Position numbers and translations under genes: made by a program. Positions 1 through 6,047 of a DNA stretch of 7,347 bases are shown in pieces. The stretch comes from Acetobacteraceae bacterium (lineage in GTDB: Bacteria > Pseudomonadota > Alphaproteobacteria > Acetobacterales > Acetobacteraceae), in contig PKWQ01000401.1 in assembly GCA_003133265.1 (NCBI GenBank), forward strand, positions 1 to 7,347, read 5' to 3'. The notes under the pieces are model-generated. The model did no database searches. It was not told the origin of the DNA and saw only the letters and a program-made list of their open reading frames with translations. Each line of letters starts with the position of its first letter. Position 1 is the first letter of the stretch.

Positions 1-344
1 CCCGCGACGGACGCCGTCAAATTGAAAAAATCCAATCCGCTATCGGGCCGACCGGCGTCGGGACCCCACGCCGTTTCAAAGCCTGGAACCCGAGCCCAAA
101 TTAAAGGCGTGGCCAGACTGACAAAGTCAGGAGCCGCAAATCCAACCACTTCGACGTTCCCCCCAATTGCCAGGGAAACCCGCAAGCCATTGGTGGTCGT
201 CAATCCAGGTGTCCACCATGGTCTCAGCTTTGATGCTGGATGAGCCGCGACGTGCACCATCTGGGGTAGTGGCCCTGCCATCCCCCGTGCCGTGTGCGGA
301 TGCACGGTAAATCGCTCCGCCCAGCCAAACGCCCGCTGCCGCAT
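1..344 (-). CDS. Partial hypothetical protein running off the left edge
   Basis: On the minus strand a frame stays open from an ATG at 344-342 to the window edge, 114 codons without a stop; the preceding in-frame stop is TGA at 362-360. The product reads like soluble protein, with segments such as LRVSLAIGGNVEVVGFAAPD and FETAWGPDAGRPDSGLDFF. I recognise no family, signal peptide or membrane segment. No Shine-Dalgarno sequence precedes the ATG, and codon use is less GC3-biased than in the dehydrogenase to its right, so it could be transferred DNA, the end of a broken gene, or a chance open frame. A competing plus-strand frame (22-243) covers the same bases and is also unrecognised. Treat as tentative. 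Confidence 0.3.
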   Translation of the reverse strand, partial: MRQRAFGWAERFTVHPHTARGMAGPLPQMVHVAAHPASKLRPWWTPGLTTTNGLRVSLAIGGNVEVVGFAAPDFVSLATPLIWARVPGFETAWGPDAGRPDSGLDFFNLTASVA

Positions 345-550
345 CGTCTGTGTGATTTGTCATGGCAAGAATATGGCATTTTCTGGGCAAGATGCATCGT
401 CGATAGCGGATATGTGACCGGCAGACTCGCGCATGGGGGGATGACCGACGTGATCCCCGGCAATGCCAACCGAATCAGCAGTTTAGCGCGCCTTTCGTCG
501 TCTGGATTGCAGGCGAACGCATAGGCGATTGAGCATCAGCGGGTAATCTC

Positions 551-564
551 AGCTAAGTAGCTAC
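551..564. promoter_or_regulatory. Small overlapping palindromes upstream of the dehydrogenase
   Basis: AGCTA-AG-TAGCT (551-562) is a perfect inverted repeat and overlaps the 8-bp palindrome GTAGCTAC (557-564). They lie about 60 bp upstream of the ATG at 622, where an operator or promoter element would be expected. I could not identify a convincing -35/-10 pair here. The rest of 345-621 shows no gene. A regulatory role is inference from symmetry and position. Confidence 0.2.
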
Positions 565-621
565 TCCTACGCTCGGAACCAGAGTTCGTCTGGAGGGTGT
601 CGGCCAACCAGGAGAGACGGC

Positions 622-1407
622 ATGCCAACCAATTGGACGAACCAGGTTGCCCTCGTCACCGGCGGCGCCCGCGGCCTTGGGCGCGCCACCGTCAAGCGCC
701 TGGCCGCTCACGGCGTCGCCGTCGCCATCAACTACGCCTCGAAGCCCGAAACCGCGGACGCTCTCGCCGCCGAGATCCGCGCCGCCGGCGGCCGCGCCAT
801 CACGGTGGGCGCCGACGTCGCGAACGCCCCAGCGGTCAACGCGATGGCCGCCCGCACCGAGGCTGAACTCGGCCCCATCACCATCCTGGTCAACAACGCC
901 GGGATCGCCTGGGCGGCCACGCTCGAAACCTGGGAACCCGAGGGCTTCGCCCGTCTGCGTGCCGTCAACGTGGATGGCACCATCCACGCCACCCGCGCGG
1001 TCATGGCCGGCATGAAGGCCCGCGGCTACGGCCGTATCGTCAACATCAACTCGATCGCCGCCTTCGGCACCACCGGCTTCCCGGGCAACCACTTCTACGC
1101 ATCGACGAAGGCGGAGGTGAACATCTTGACCCGCCGCTTTGCCCTCGAATTCGGCCGGCACGGCATCACCGTCAATGCCGTCGCCCCCGGTTTTACCCGC
1201 ACCGACATGACCCAGGGTGGCAAGACTGACGCCCAATGGCGCGAGATCGAGGCCGGCTTCGCCAAGGTCGCCATCACCGGCCGCGTCGGCGAGCCCGAGG
1301 ACATCGCCAACGCGGTGACTTTCCTTGCCTCGCCAGAATCAGGCTGGATCACCGCGCAGGTGCTGGCCGTCGATGGCGGCCGCATGGACTACATCGGCCA
1401 CGGCTGA
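622..1407 (+). CDS. SDR family NAD(P)-dependent oxidoreductase (FabG-like)
   Basis: A 261-residue classical short-chain dehydrogenase, the usual length, expected to be a cytosolic tetramer reducing a keto group or oxidising an alcohol. The Rossmann cofactor motif TGGARGLG is at residues 13-20, D65 is the adenine-contact Asp, and NNAG lies at 91-94. The catalytic tetrad is complete: N116, S144, Y159 and K163 (YASTK). The C-terminus carries the usual PEDIANAVTFLAS and VDGG segments. After strand 2 the sequence is NYAS rather than an acidic residue, which with R17 suggests NADPH preference (inference). The ATG at 622 is supported by GGAGA at 611-615. It resembles 3-oxoacyl-ACP reductases, but no fatty-acid genes are nearby, so it is more likely a stand-alone ketoreductase of unknown substrate. 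Nothing is missing or broken. Confidence 0.95.
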   Translation: MPTNWTNQVALVTGGARGLGRATVKRLAAHGVAVAINYASKPETADALAAEIRAAGGRAITVGADVANAPAVNAMAARTEAELGPITILVNNAGIAWAATLETWEPEGFARLRAVNVDGTIHATRAVMAGMKARGYGRIVNINSIAAFGTTGFPGNHFYASTKAEVNILTRRFALEFGRHGITVNAVAPGFTRTDMTQGGKTDAQWREIEAGFAKVAITGRVGEPEDIANAVTFLASPESGWITAQVLAVDGGRMDYIGHG

Positions 1408-1540
1408 AAGCGCGCGCCGCGGCAGCCGGCCTCGATCGGCGACGCAGCCTCTTTCGTCTCCCGCTCTTCCCCCGCCGGCGAAATCGCCCCCGGACGCCGC
1501 CGATCCCCACGTGGGACGCCGGACCAAAAAATGAAGGGCA

Positions 1541-1568
1541 GGGGCGTCGGCCATGCGGCCGACGCCCC
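1541..1568 (+). terminator. 12-bp perfect hairpin after the dehydrogenase
   Basis: GGGGCGTCGGCC (1541-1552) pairs perfectly with 1557-1568 around a four-base loop ATGC. It is the strongest hairpin I found in the window. On the plus strand the following bases (ACTCTCTCTC) are pyrimidine-rich but not a U-tract. On the minus strand six Ts (complement of 1526-1531) follow nine bases after the stem. It lies 133 bp beyond the dehydrogenase stop, and its likely role is to end that transcript, possibly in both directions. Confidence 0.55.
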
Positions 1569-1679
1569 ACTCTCTCTCACGATGATGCCGCATGCGATAG
1601 ATGAGGTATGCTGTGTTGTCGCCACGGAGAGGGTTGTCAGCGCCTGTGGAGCCGCTGTGAGTAGTTTCCGGGGGCTGAC

Positions 1680-1721
1680 GATCGGGACTCCCAAGAGTAG
1701 GTTCTGCTCCGATCTGTTTTT
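1680..1721 (+). terminator. Rho-independent terminator-like hairpin with T-run
   Basis: GATCGG (1680-1685) pairs with CCGATC (1709-1714); an extra A-T pair is possible across one bulged base. TGTTTTT follows directly, with five Ts at 1717-1721. The loop is long, about 23 bases. It sits 71 bp before the Spy-like start codon with no protein gene immediately upstream. It could therefore end a small RNA, act as a leader attenuator, or be a second stop for the dehydrogenase transcript. Confidence 0.45.
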
Positions 1722-1736
1722 CCATCAAACCATCTT

Positions 1737-1750
1737 CCGCTCACGAGCGG
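1737..1750. promoter_or_regulatory. Inverted repeat upstream of the Spy-like gene
   Basis: CCGCTC-AC-GAGCGG is a perfect 6+6 bp inverted repeat centred about 50 bp upstream of the ATG at 1793, just after the T-run of the preceding hairpin. Its position fits an operator or the base of a 5'-UTR stem for the exported-protein pair. No known regulator consensus is recognised. Confidence 0.25.
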
Positions 1751-1792
1751 CGATGTTACCACTCGTTGCCAAAATCCAGAGAGGGTACAACC

Positions 1793-2329
1793 ATGTCATC
1801 TTTCTCCCACCCGTTCGCCATGTCCGCGCCGCTCACGCGGTCGGTTGCGATCGCGGCGCTAATGGGCGCCACGATGCTCGCCAGTCCGCTGACCGCAGCT
1901 CGCGCCGAAAGCGCCGCCAATGCGCCAATCCAGATGGCGCAAGCGGCTGCGCCACAGAACAAGGCCGCCGCGGCAGCCACCAAGACAAAGGGGGAGACCG
2001 TCGAGCAGCGAATCACCGACCTTCACACGGCGCTGAAAATCACGCCTGACGAGGAATCGAAGTGGGACGGCGTCGCGCAGGCGATGCATGAAAATGCCGC
2101 TGCCATGCAAAAGCTGGTCGCGGAAAGGACCGCCCAGGCCCCGCAAAGCATGACCGCAGTGGACGATTTGAAAACCTACCAGAAATTCGCCCAGGCGCAT
2201 GTCGACGGGCTGAAGAACCTGACCGCGGCGTTCGAAACGCTCTATAATTCAATGCCTGATCCGCAGAAGAAGGTCGCCGACCAGGTGTTCCAGAGTTCTC
2301 ATGGCAAGGGCGCTCCGTCGCATGGCTAG
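1793..2329 (+). CDS. Spy/CpxP-like (LTXXQ family) periplasmic protein
   Basis: A 178-residue exported protein. The ATG at 1793 is chosen over an in-frame TTG at 1766 because a purine-rich GAGAGGG precedes it at good spacing and it gives a clean signal peptide. That peptide has R16, a hydrophobic core at 18-31 and probable cleavage after A36-R37-A38. An Ala/Gln/Lys-rich linker follows to about residue 67. The remainder is helical and carries two degenerate copies of the family's repeat: LKITPDEE, and near the end SMPDPQKKVADQVF, which match the LTxxQ pattern loosely. There are no cysteines. Family members are small periplasmic chaperones or metal/envelope-stress effectors; that role here is inference. 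The Tyr/Gly-rich gene starts 56 bp downstream and is probably cotranscribed. Confidence 0.75.
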   Translation: MSSFSHPFAMSAPLTRSVAIAALMGATMLASPLTAARAESAANAPIQMAQAAAPQNKAAAAATKTKGETVEQRITDLHTALKITPDEESKWDGVAQAMHENAAAMQKLVAERTAQAPQSMTAVDDLKTYQKFAQAHVDGLKNLTAAFETLYNSMPDPQKKVADQVFQSSHGKGAPSHG

Positions 2330-2385
2330 CAGGGTCAACGATCGCGTTCCGCGACGTGACATCATGCTTATCGGAGGAGTTCGCC

Positions 2386-2721
2386 ATGACCTGCATCATA
2401 GACACTAGATCGAAACGTCACCTGTCGGCGAAGCTTATGGCAGGGCTCGCAATCTCCGCCTTTCTCGTGCTGGGGACGTTTGTCGCGTCGGCTAGCGCTC
2501 AACAGCACCGCGGCGATCAGCGTGGTGGAGACCGTGGCGAGCACCGTGGTTGGGAATATCGCGGCGATCGTGGGCACCCTGGCTGGGGTGGCGGTTATTA
2601 TTCCCCGCCCGCAGTGATCTACGGCTCACCGTATTCTTATCGGCCCTATTATCCACCGCCGGTGGTTTACGGTCCCGGCATCGGCATATACGCGCCGGGC
2701 GTCAGCGTCGGTATTTATTAA
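2386..2721 (+). CDS. Small secreted Gly/Arg- and Tyr/Pro-rich protein
   Basis: A 111-residue protein of unknown function. The ATG at 2386 is preceded by GGAGGAG (2372-2378) and is preferred to the in-frame GTG at 2356. Residues 1-38 form a signal peptide: basic K10-R11-H12, hydrophobic core 17-36 and an ASA cleavage site before Q39. The 73-residue mature part has two low-complexity blocks. The first, about 40-67, repeats HRGD/GDRG-like units and is highly charged. The second, about 68-111, is rich in Tyr, Pro and Gly with YYSPP, YRPYYPPP and PGIGIYAPGVSVGIY. There is no lipobox and no cysteine in the mature part. Such proteins are common in alphaproteobacteria and may associate with the envelope or matrix, but no activity can be assigned. 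It probably shares a transcript with the Spy-like gene. Confidence 0.75.
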   Translation: MTCIIDTRSKRHLSAKLMAGLAISAFLVLGTFVASASAQQHRGDQRGGDRGEHRGWEYRGDRGHPGWGGGYYSPPAVIYGSPYSYRPYYPPPVVYGPGIGIYAPGVSVGIY

Positions 2722-2796
2722 GCGCCAGCCTGATCCGAAGGCAACCGCCAGCAAGCGGGTCGGTCGCGGATCACACGATCCAATGCTGCGAGTGCA

Positions 2797-2816
2797 GACC
2801 GGGCGGAGGCCCGGTC
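2797..2816. terminator. GC hairpin between convergent genes
   Basis: GACCGGGC pairs perfectly with GCCCGGTC around the loop GGAG. It lies between the stop of the Tyr/Gly-rich gene (2721) and the stop of the convergent transporter (2967), where a shared terminator would be expected. Neither strand has a U-tract after it, so it is at most a weak or Rho-assisted terminator. The rest of 2722-2966 shows no supported gene. Confidence 0.35.
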
Positions 2817-2966
2817 GCATACGTGGCCCGCACGCTGTGTCTTTCCCAGATGGATCAGATGGCTTGCGGTTACGCGATGCAAGAAGGTGTTCCGGGAGTC
2901 GCGAACGGAGCCGAGACCGACTGTACGCAGCGCTGCCGCGCGCTCGCCCTGCTCGCCGTCCGCGTA

Positions 2967-4964
2967 TCAGACGGCTCTGGCCGCTGCGGCCACGTCTGCC
3001 CTGCCCCGCGCCTGCTCCAGGCAGGCAGTCACTGCCTCGCGCAGCGATACCGCATAGCGGTCGGCGGCAATAGCAGCGCGTAGGCGGTCGTCCCCCACGA
3101 CCTCGGCAGGCAATAAGCCGACCAGGATGGTCGCCGCGGGCAGGTGACTGCGTAGGCGACGCACGGTGTAGCGCAGGTGCGAGGGAGTGCCGCTAATGCC
3201 GGCATAGCACAGGCAGACCATCATCACGCCCTCCAGGTCGACGGAGGCGAGAGCAGCGCCTGACGCGACGACCGCATGCGGCGCCACGCGTGCACCCAGC
3301 CCGTGCTTGCCGAGCAACTGGGCGAGCATGGCCGAAGCGGACCCATCTAGGGGGCCGCGGCCGGCGACGCACAGCACCGCCGAGGGCGCGCGCCAGGCTG
3401 GCGGCAAGGTTTCTTGCCCGGGCGCCCCGGCGCTCTCAGGAGCGGGCTGCTTCGGCAGCTTCTGCTGATCGCGCGACGGTCCTGCCGGACTGCTGTCCGC
3501 GGCCCGCGGGGCGGGGTCGCTGTCGTCGTGGTCGGACAACTCGCCCAGCAGGTCTTCGACGCCGCCCCTGATCCGCGCGATCTGATCCTCGGTCAGCACG
3601 TCGCGCTCGATGTCGAGAGCGGCCAGTTGCAGTCCCCGGATCGCGATCTCGTCGTAATAGGAGGACAGCGAGCGGTCCTTGAGCAATTGCTCGGCGTAGT
3701 CCTGCACCTCGTCCAGATTCCCAGCGAGCATGCCGTGGTAGAAGCTCTCGACAGGCGTCAACGCCGGCTGGTCACCGAGCAGCACGTCGAGGAACTCCAG
3801 CCGATCCACGTGTCGCCCCAGGACCACCAGGCACAGCGTTAGCGGCATCGACAGGATCAACCCGATCGGCCCCCACAGCCAGCCCCAGAAGATCGCCGCG
3901 ACCACCACCGAGACCGGCGATAGCCCGGTGCTGTGGCCATACACGAGCGGCTCCACGACCTGGCCCATGATCACCTCGCCGACCAGGAACAGCGCGCCGG
4001 TCCACGCCACCATCGACCAGCCTGGATCGACCGCCGCCGCCAGCGCCAGTGGCAGGGAGGCGGCGAGGAAGGAACCGACATAGGGCACGAAGCGCATCAG
4101 TACGGCGACGATGCCGCACAGCACCGGGCTCGGGACCCCGATCAGGAGCAGGCCCAGGCCGATCACGCAGCCGAAGGCGGTGTTGAGCGCCAACTGGGTC
4201 AGGAAATACCGGCTCAGCCGGCGGGCGGCGTCATCCGTCGCCATCATCGTGCGATGGAGGTCGCGTGCGCCGAACAAGCGGATCAGCCGGTCGCGCAGGT
4301 CCTCCCGCTGCAGCAGGATGAAGATCGTGACCACGAACACGATGCCGGTGGTGGCGAGCGGCGAGAGCACCGGGGTGAGGATGCGCTGCGCCATCTCGGT
4401 CGGTGAGGGAGGGGGCTGGTGGACCTCCACCGGGATCGGCGTGGGCGGAGCATTGGTAGCTGCGGCGGGGCCGGCGGAGGCCGGCTCGCCGTCCGTCGCG
4501 ACGTTACCTGTCTTGGCGCTTTCGGCTGGGATGCGGCTGGCGCGCTCGACCTGGTGTGCCAGCCGATTGATCTGCTCGGACAGGCGCCCCACCGTTACGC
4601 CCTGCAGGGACTGGACCTTGTCCTGGATCGTGCTCGCATAGCGCGGGATGTCGCTGGCAAGGCCGGCGACTTGGGCGCCGATCACGCCGCCGAGACCGAG
4701 GATGACGCCGAGGGCAAACAGCACGGCGACCAGGACGGCAGGCACCCGCCCCAGCCGGATCCGCCGCAGCAGGTCCGCCAGCGGCGCGAGTACGAAGGAT
4801 AGCAGCACCGCAAGGGTGATCGGGATCAGCACATCGCGGGCGATGGACAGCGCGGCCACGACCACCACGCCGGTGGCAAGCGTCATCAGCCCCGACGTGC
4901 CGGGCGTCTTGGCCGGCACGACCGGGGTTCTTGGCCGGCGCGGTAGAAGTGGGAGGTCCGGCAT
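2967..4964 (-). CDS. AI-2E family transporter with C-terminal Rossmann-like domain
   Basis: A 665-residue inner-membrane protein, much longer than the usual ~350-residue AI-2E (PerM/TqsA/YdiK) permease. The N-terminal pair of membrane segments is at about 27-62 and 73-103. A Pro/Ala-rich, low-complexity stretch (about 142-192) sits in the loop before the next membrane segment (203-218). The family signatures follow: FVPYVG (292-297), GQVVEPLVYG (334-343), and a Gly/Trp/Pro-rich final membrane region (346-383). Residues 395-475 are soluble and helical, then comes a disordered acidic/Pro linker (478-525). Residues 527-650 alternate strands and helices like a B12-binding-type Rossmann fold (AVLCVAGRG, GVMMVCLCYAG, ATILVGLLPAE), but the cobalamin-ligand DxHxxG motif is absent. 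The substrate is unknown; AI-2 export is proven for only some members. The ATG at 4964 has GGAGAG upstream. Confidence 0.9.
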   Translation of the reverse strand: MPDLPLLPRRPRTPVVPAKTPGTSGLMTLATGVVVVAALSIARDVLIPITLAVLLSFVLAPLADLLRRIRLGRVPAVLVAVLFALGVILGLGGVIGAQVAGLASDIPRYASTIQDKVQSLQGVTVGRLSEQINRLAHQVERASRIPAESAKTGNVATDGEPASAGPAAATNAPPTPIPVEVHQPPPSPTEMAQRILTPVLSPLATTGIVFVVTIFILLQREDLRDRLIRLFGARDLHRTMMATDDAARRLSRYFLTQLALNTAFGCVIGLGLLLIGVPSPVLCGIVAVLMRFVPYVGSFLAASLPLALAAAVDPGWSMVAWTGALFLVGEVIMGQVVEPLVYGHSTGLSPVSVVVAAIFWGWLWGPIGLILSMPLTLCLVVLGRHVDRLEFLDVLLGDQPALTPVESFYHGMLAGNLDEVQDYAEQLLKDRSLSSYYDEIAIRGLQLAALDIERDVLTEDQIARIRGGVEDLLGELSDHDDSDPAPRAADSSPAGPSRDQQKLPKQPAPESAGAPGQETLPPAWRAPSAVLCVAGRGPLDGSASAMLAQLLGKHGLGARVAPHAVVASGAALASVDLEGVMMVCLCYAGISGTPSHLRYTVRRLRSHLPAATILVGLLPAEVVGDDRLRAAIAADRYAVSLREAVTACLEQARGRADVAAAARAV

Positions 4965-4967
4965 GGA

Positions 4968-4980
4968 TGGAGACTCTCCA
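4968..4980. promoter_or_regulatory. Palindrome over the transporter ribosome-binding site
   Basis: TGGAGA-C-TCTCCA is a perfect 6+6 bp inverted repeat ending three bases upstream of the transporter ATG (minus strand) and containing its Shine-Dalgarno GGAGAG. In mRNA it could form a 5-bp stem with a three-base loop masking the ribosome site; as DNA it could be a protein site. Both readings are inference. Confidence 0.25.
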
Positions 4981-4991
4981 GAAAAGGTCGA

Positions 4992-5219
4992 GTGCTGATC
5001 TGCTCATGCATAAATTTCGGCCAGCTTGAGCGGCCGGTAGGGCATGGACGTGGTCCGAACGGTAGCCCAGGTCGAGGAGATTTCCCAATCGGTCCCGGCG
5101 TGTACTCATTTGTAGCTGATGGCGAAGTCCGTTACGTGGGATCGGCGCAGAGTTCACTCGATAATCGAATGCGACGCTATGAGCGCCGGCAGACCAATCG
5201 AGCGGGAAGGATCGCATGA
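4992..5219 (+). pseudogene. GIY-YIG nuclease remnant, C-terminally truncated
   Basis: An open frame of 75 codons beginning with GTG at 4992. Residues 35-63 carry the start of a GIY-YIG domain: PGVYSFV, then VRYVGSA, then LDNRMRRY. The two signature tyrosines (Y38, Y48) and a conserved-type arginine (R59 or R61) are present. The frame stops at TGA 5217-5219 shortly afterwards, so the later helices and the metal-binding glutamate of the ~90-residue domain are missing; related stand-alone proteins are typically about twice this length or more. I could not find the missing part in another frame before the next gene. The GTG start has no good ribosome site and lies only 27 bp from the divergent transporter start, leaving almost no room for a promoter. 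A decayed gene is the best reading; a small intact protein is less likely. Confidence 0.6.
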
Positions 5220-5276
5220 GGCGGAAAGCTGTTTTAAGCTGCTTTCGCCAAGGGGCGGCCCTAGAGTGGACGTGCC

Positions 5277-5948
5277 ATGACGCGAGCCAGGACAATTGCC
5301 GTCGCGATGGGGTTGAGCGTCATCGCGGGCGCCAGGCCGGCGCTTGCGGAACAACAGGTCTACATCTACTCCGTCGTGCATCCGGTCTACGGCGAGATCG
5401 GCACGTTGACGGACACGATCGACCGCAGCCCGGAAGCGACGCGGATCGACTCGCGTCTGCGCATTGCGGTGAATCTGCTGGGCGTCGTCGTCTCTCGCCA
5501 AGAAACCGACACCACTGAGATCATGCACGGCAATCGGCTGGTTTCGCTGCAAAGTGTCACCGAGAAGGACGGCGGGCATTTCGAAGTGCACGGCGAGACT
5601 CAAGGCGACCAGTTCGTGGTGAATGCGACGGCCGGTTCATTCGCCAGTCCGGCAACCATCGCCCCCTCGGCCCCGTGGGTCCTCAAGCGCACCGGTGAGC
5701 AGACTGTGGTTTTCACGGACACGGGCAGGATCACCAACATATACATTTCCGGCGGCGACTACGACACGATTTCCGTGAACGGCGCCTCGGTCTCCGCCCG
5801 ACATTTCGTCGTGATGGGCGACAAGCGGCAGGAAGTCTGGCTGGACAACCGGGAAATCCCGGTCATGTTCCGCACCATCGGGAACGGCACGCCGATCGAC
5901 TTCATGCTGCAGAACATGACGGCGGCACCGGTCCCTGATGCACGCTAG
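5277..5948 (+). CDS. DUF6134-like exported protein
   Basis: A 223-residue protein with a signal peptide at 1-24 (R3, R5, hydrophobic core 7-18, ALA before E25). The mature protein is rich in alternating beta-type segments. It opens with YIYSVVHPVYGEIGTL, followed by DSRLRIAVNLLGVVVSRQET, a central HFEVHGETQGDQFVVNATAG and a late HFVVMGDKRQEVWLDNREIP. This pattern (a 'xHPxYGxIG' opening, a 'vnllGvvv.R.E' strand and a 'G..vWlD..giPv.F' close) is what I recall of the DUF6134 group of alphaproteobacterial periplasmic proteins, likely a DUF3108-like beta-fold. No enzyme motif or lipobox is visible and the function is unknown. The ATG at 5277 has only a weak purine stretch upstream (GAGTGGA). It follows the nuclease remnant by 57 bp and probably has its own promoter. 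The gene is intact despite the IS end 32 bp beyond its stop. Confidence 0.75.
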   Translation: MTRARTIAVAMGLSVIAGARPALAEQQVYIYSVVHPVYGEIGTLTDTIDRSPEATRIDSRLRIAVNLLGVVVSRQETDTTEIMHGNRLVSLQSVTEKDGGHFEVHGETQGDQFVVNATAGSFASPATIAPSAPWVLKRTGEQTVVFTDTGRITNIYISGGDYDTISVNGASVSARHFVVMGDKRQEVWLDNREIPVMFRTIGNGTPIDFMLQNMTAAPVPDAR

Positions 5949-5980
5949 GACTATCCCTGTGTCAATCGGCGTTGAACTCT

Positions 5981-6003
5981 GGCTCTGACTCAATGTTGGT
6001 GCA
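5981..6003 (+). repeat. Left terminal inverted repeat of the ISL3 element
   Basis: This repeat begins GGCTCTGACTC and ends TTGGTGCA. It matches the reverse complement of 7281-7303 at 18 of 23 positions, including the outer GGCTCTG and the inner TTGGTGCA blocks, with most mismatches clustered in the middle. Confidence 0.85.
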
Positions 6004-6047
6004 ATTTGGGCTAAGCATGCGCGGCATTTTGTTGGAGGATGTCGATC

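Larger units (their letters stand above)
1408..1792. other. Intergenic region without a gene; structured leader candidates
   Basis: This 385-bp gap between the dehydrogenase and the Spy-like gene holds no credible protein; the open frames here are low-complexity Arg-rich translations or overlap real genes. It contains the palindrome CCCACGTGGG (1506-1515), a strong hairpin (1541-1568), a second hairpin followed by a T-run (1680-1721) and a 6-bp inverted repeat (1737-1750). A TATGCT at 1607-1612 could be a -10 box, but no good -35 sits 17 bp upstream. The stretch from about 1613 to 1721 could be a small RNA or an untranslated leader; I cannot match it to a known RNA family. Confidence 0.5.

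Noticed and set aside
553..1236. Long minus-strand open frame of 227 codons
   Set aside because: It lies antisense to the well-supported dehydrogenase, is Gly/Asp/Ala-rich low complexity, and follows from the codon bias of the real gene.
2550..3083. Plus-strand frame with several cysteines (QCCEC, CLSQMDQMACGY) extending over the intergenic region
   Set aside because: It overlaps the Tyr/Gly-rich gene and the transporter's 3' end, has no ribosome site, and does not fit the DUF3551-type cysteine pattern I compared it with.
4504..5295. Minus-strand frame of 263 codons across the transporter start
   Set aside because: Its second half is the out-of-frame shadow of the transporter, and its start lies inside the DUF6134-like gene region without a ribosome site.
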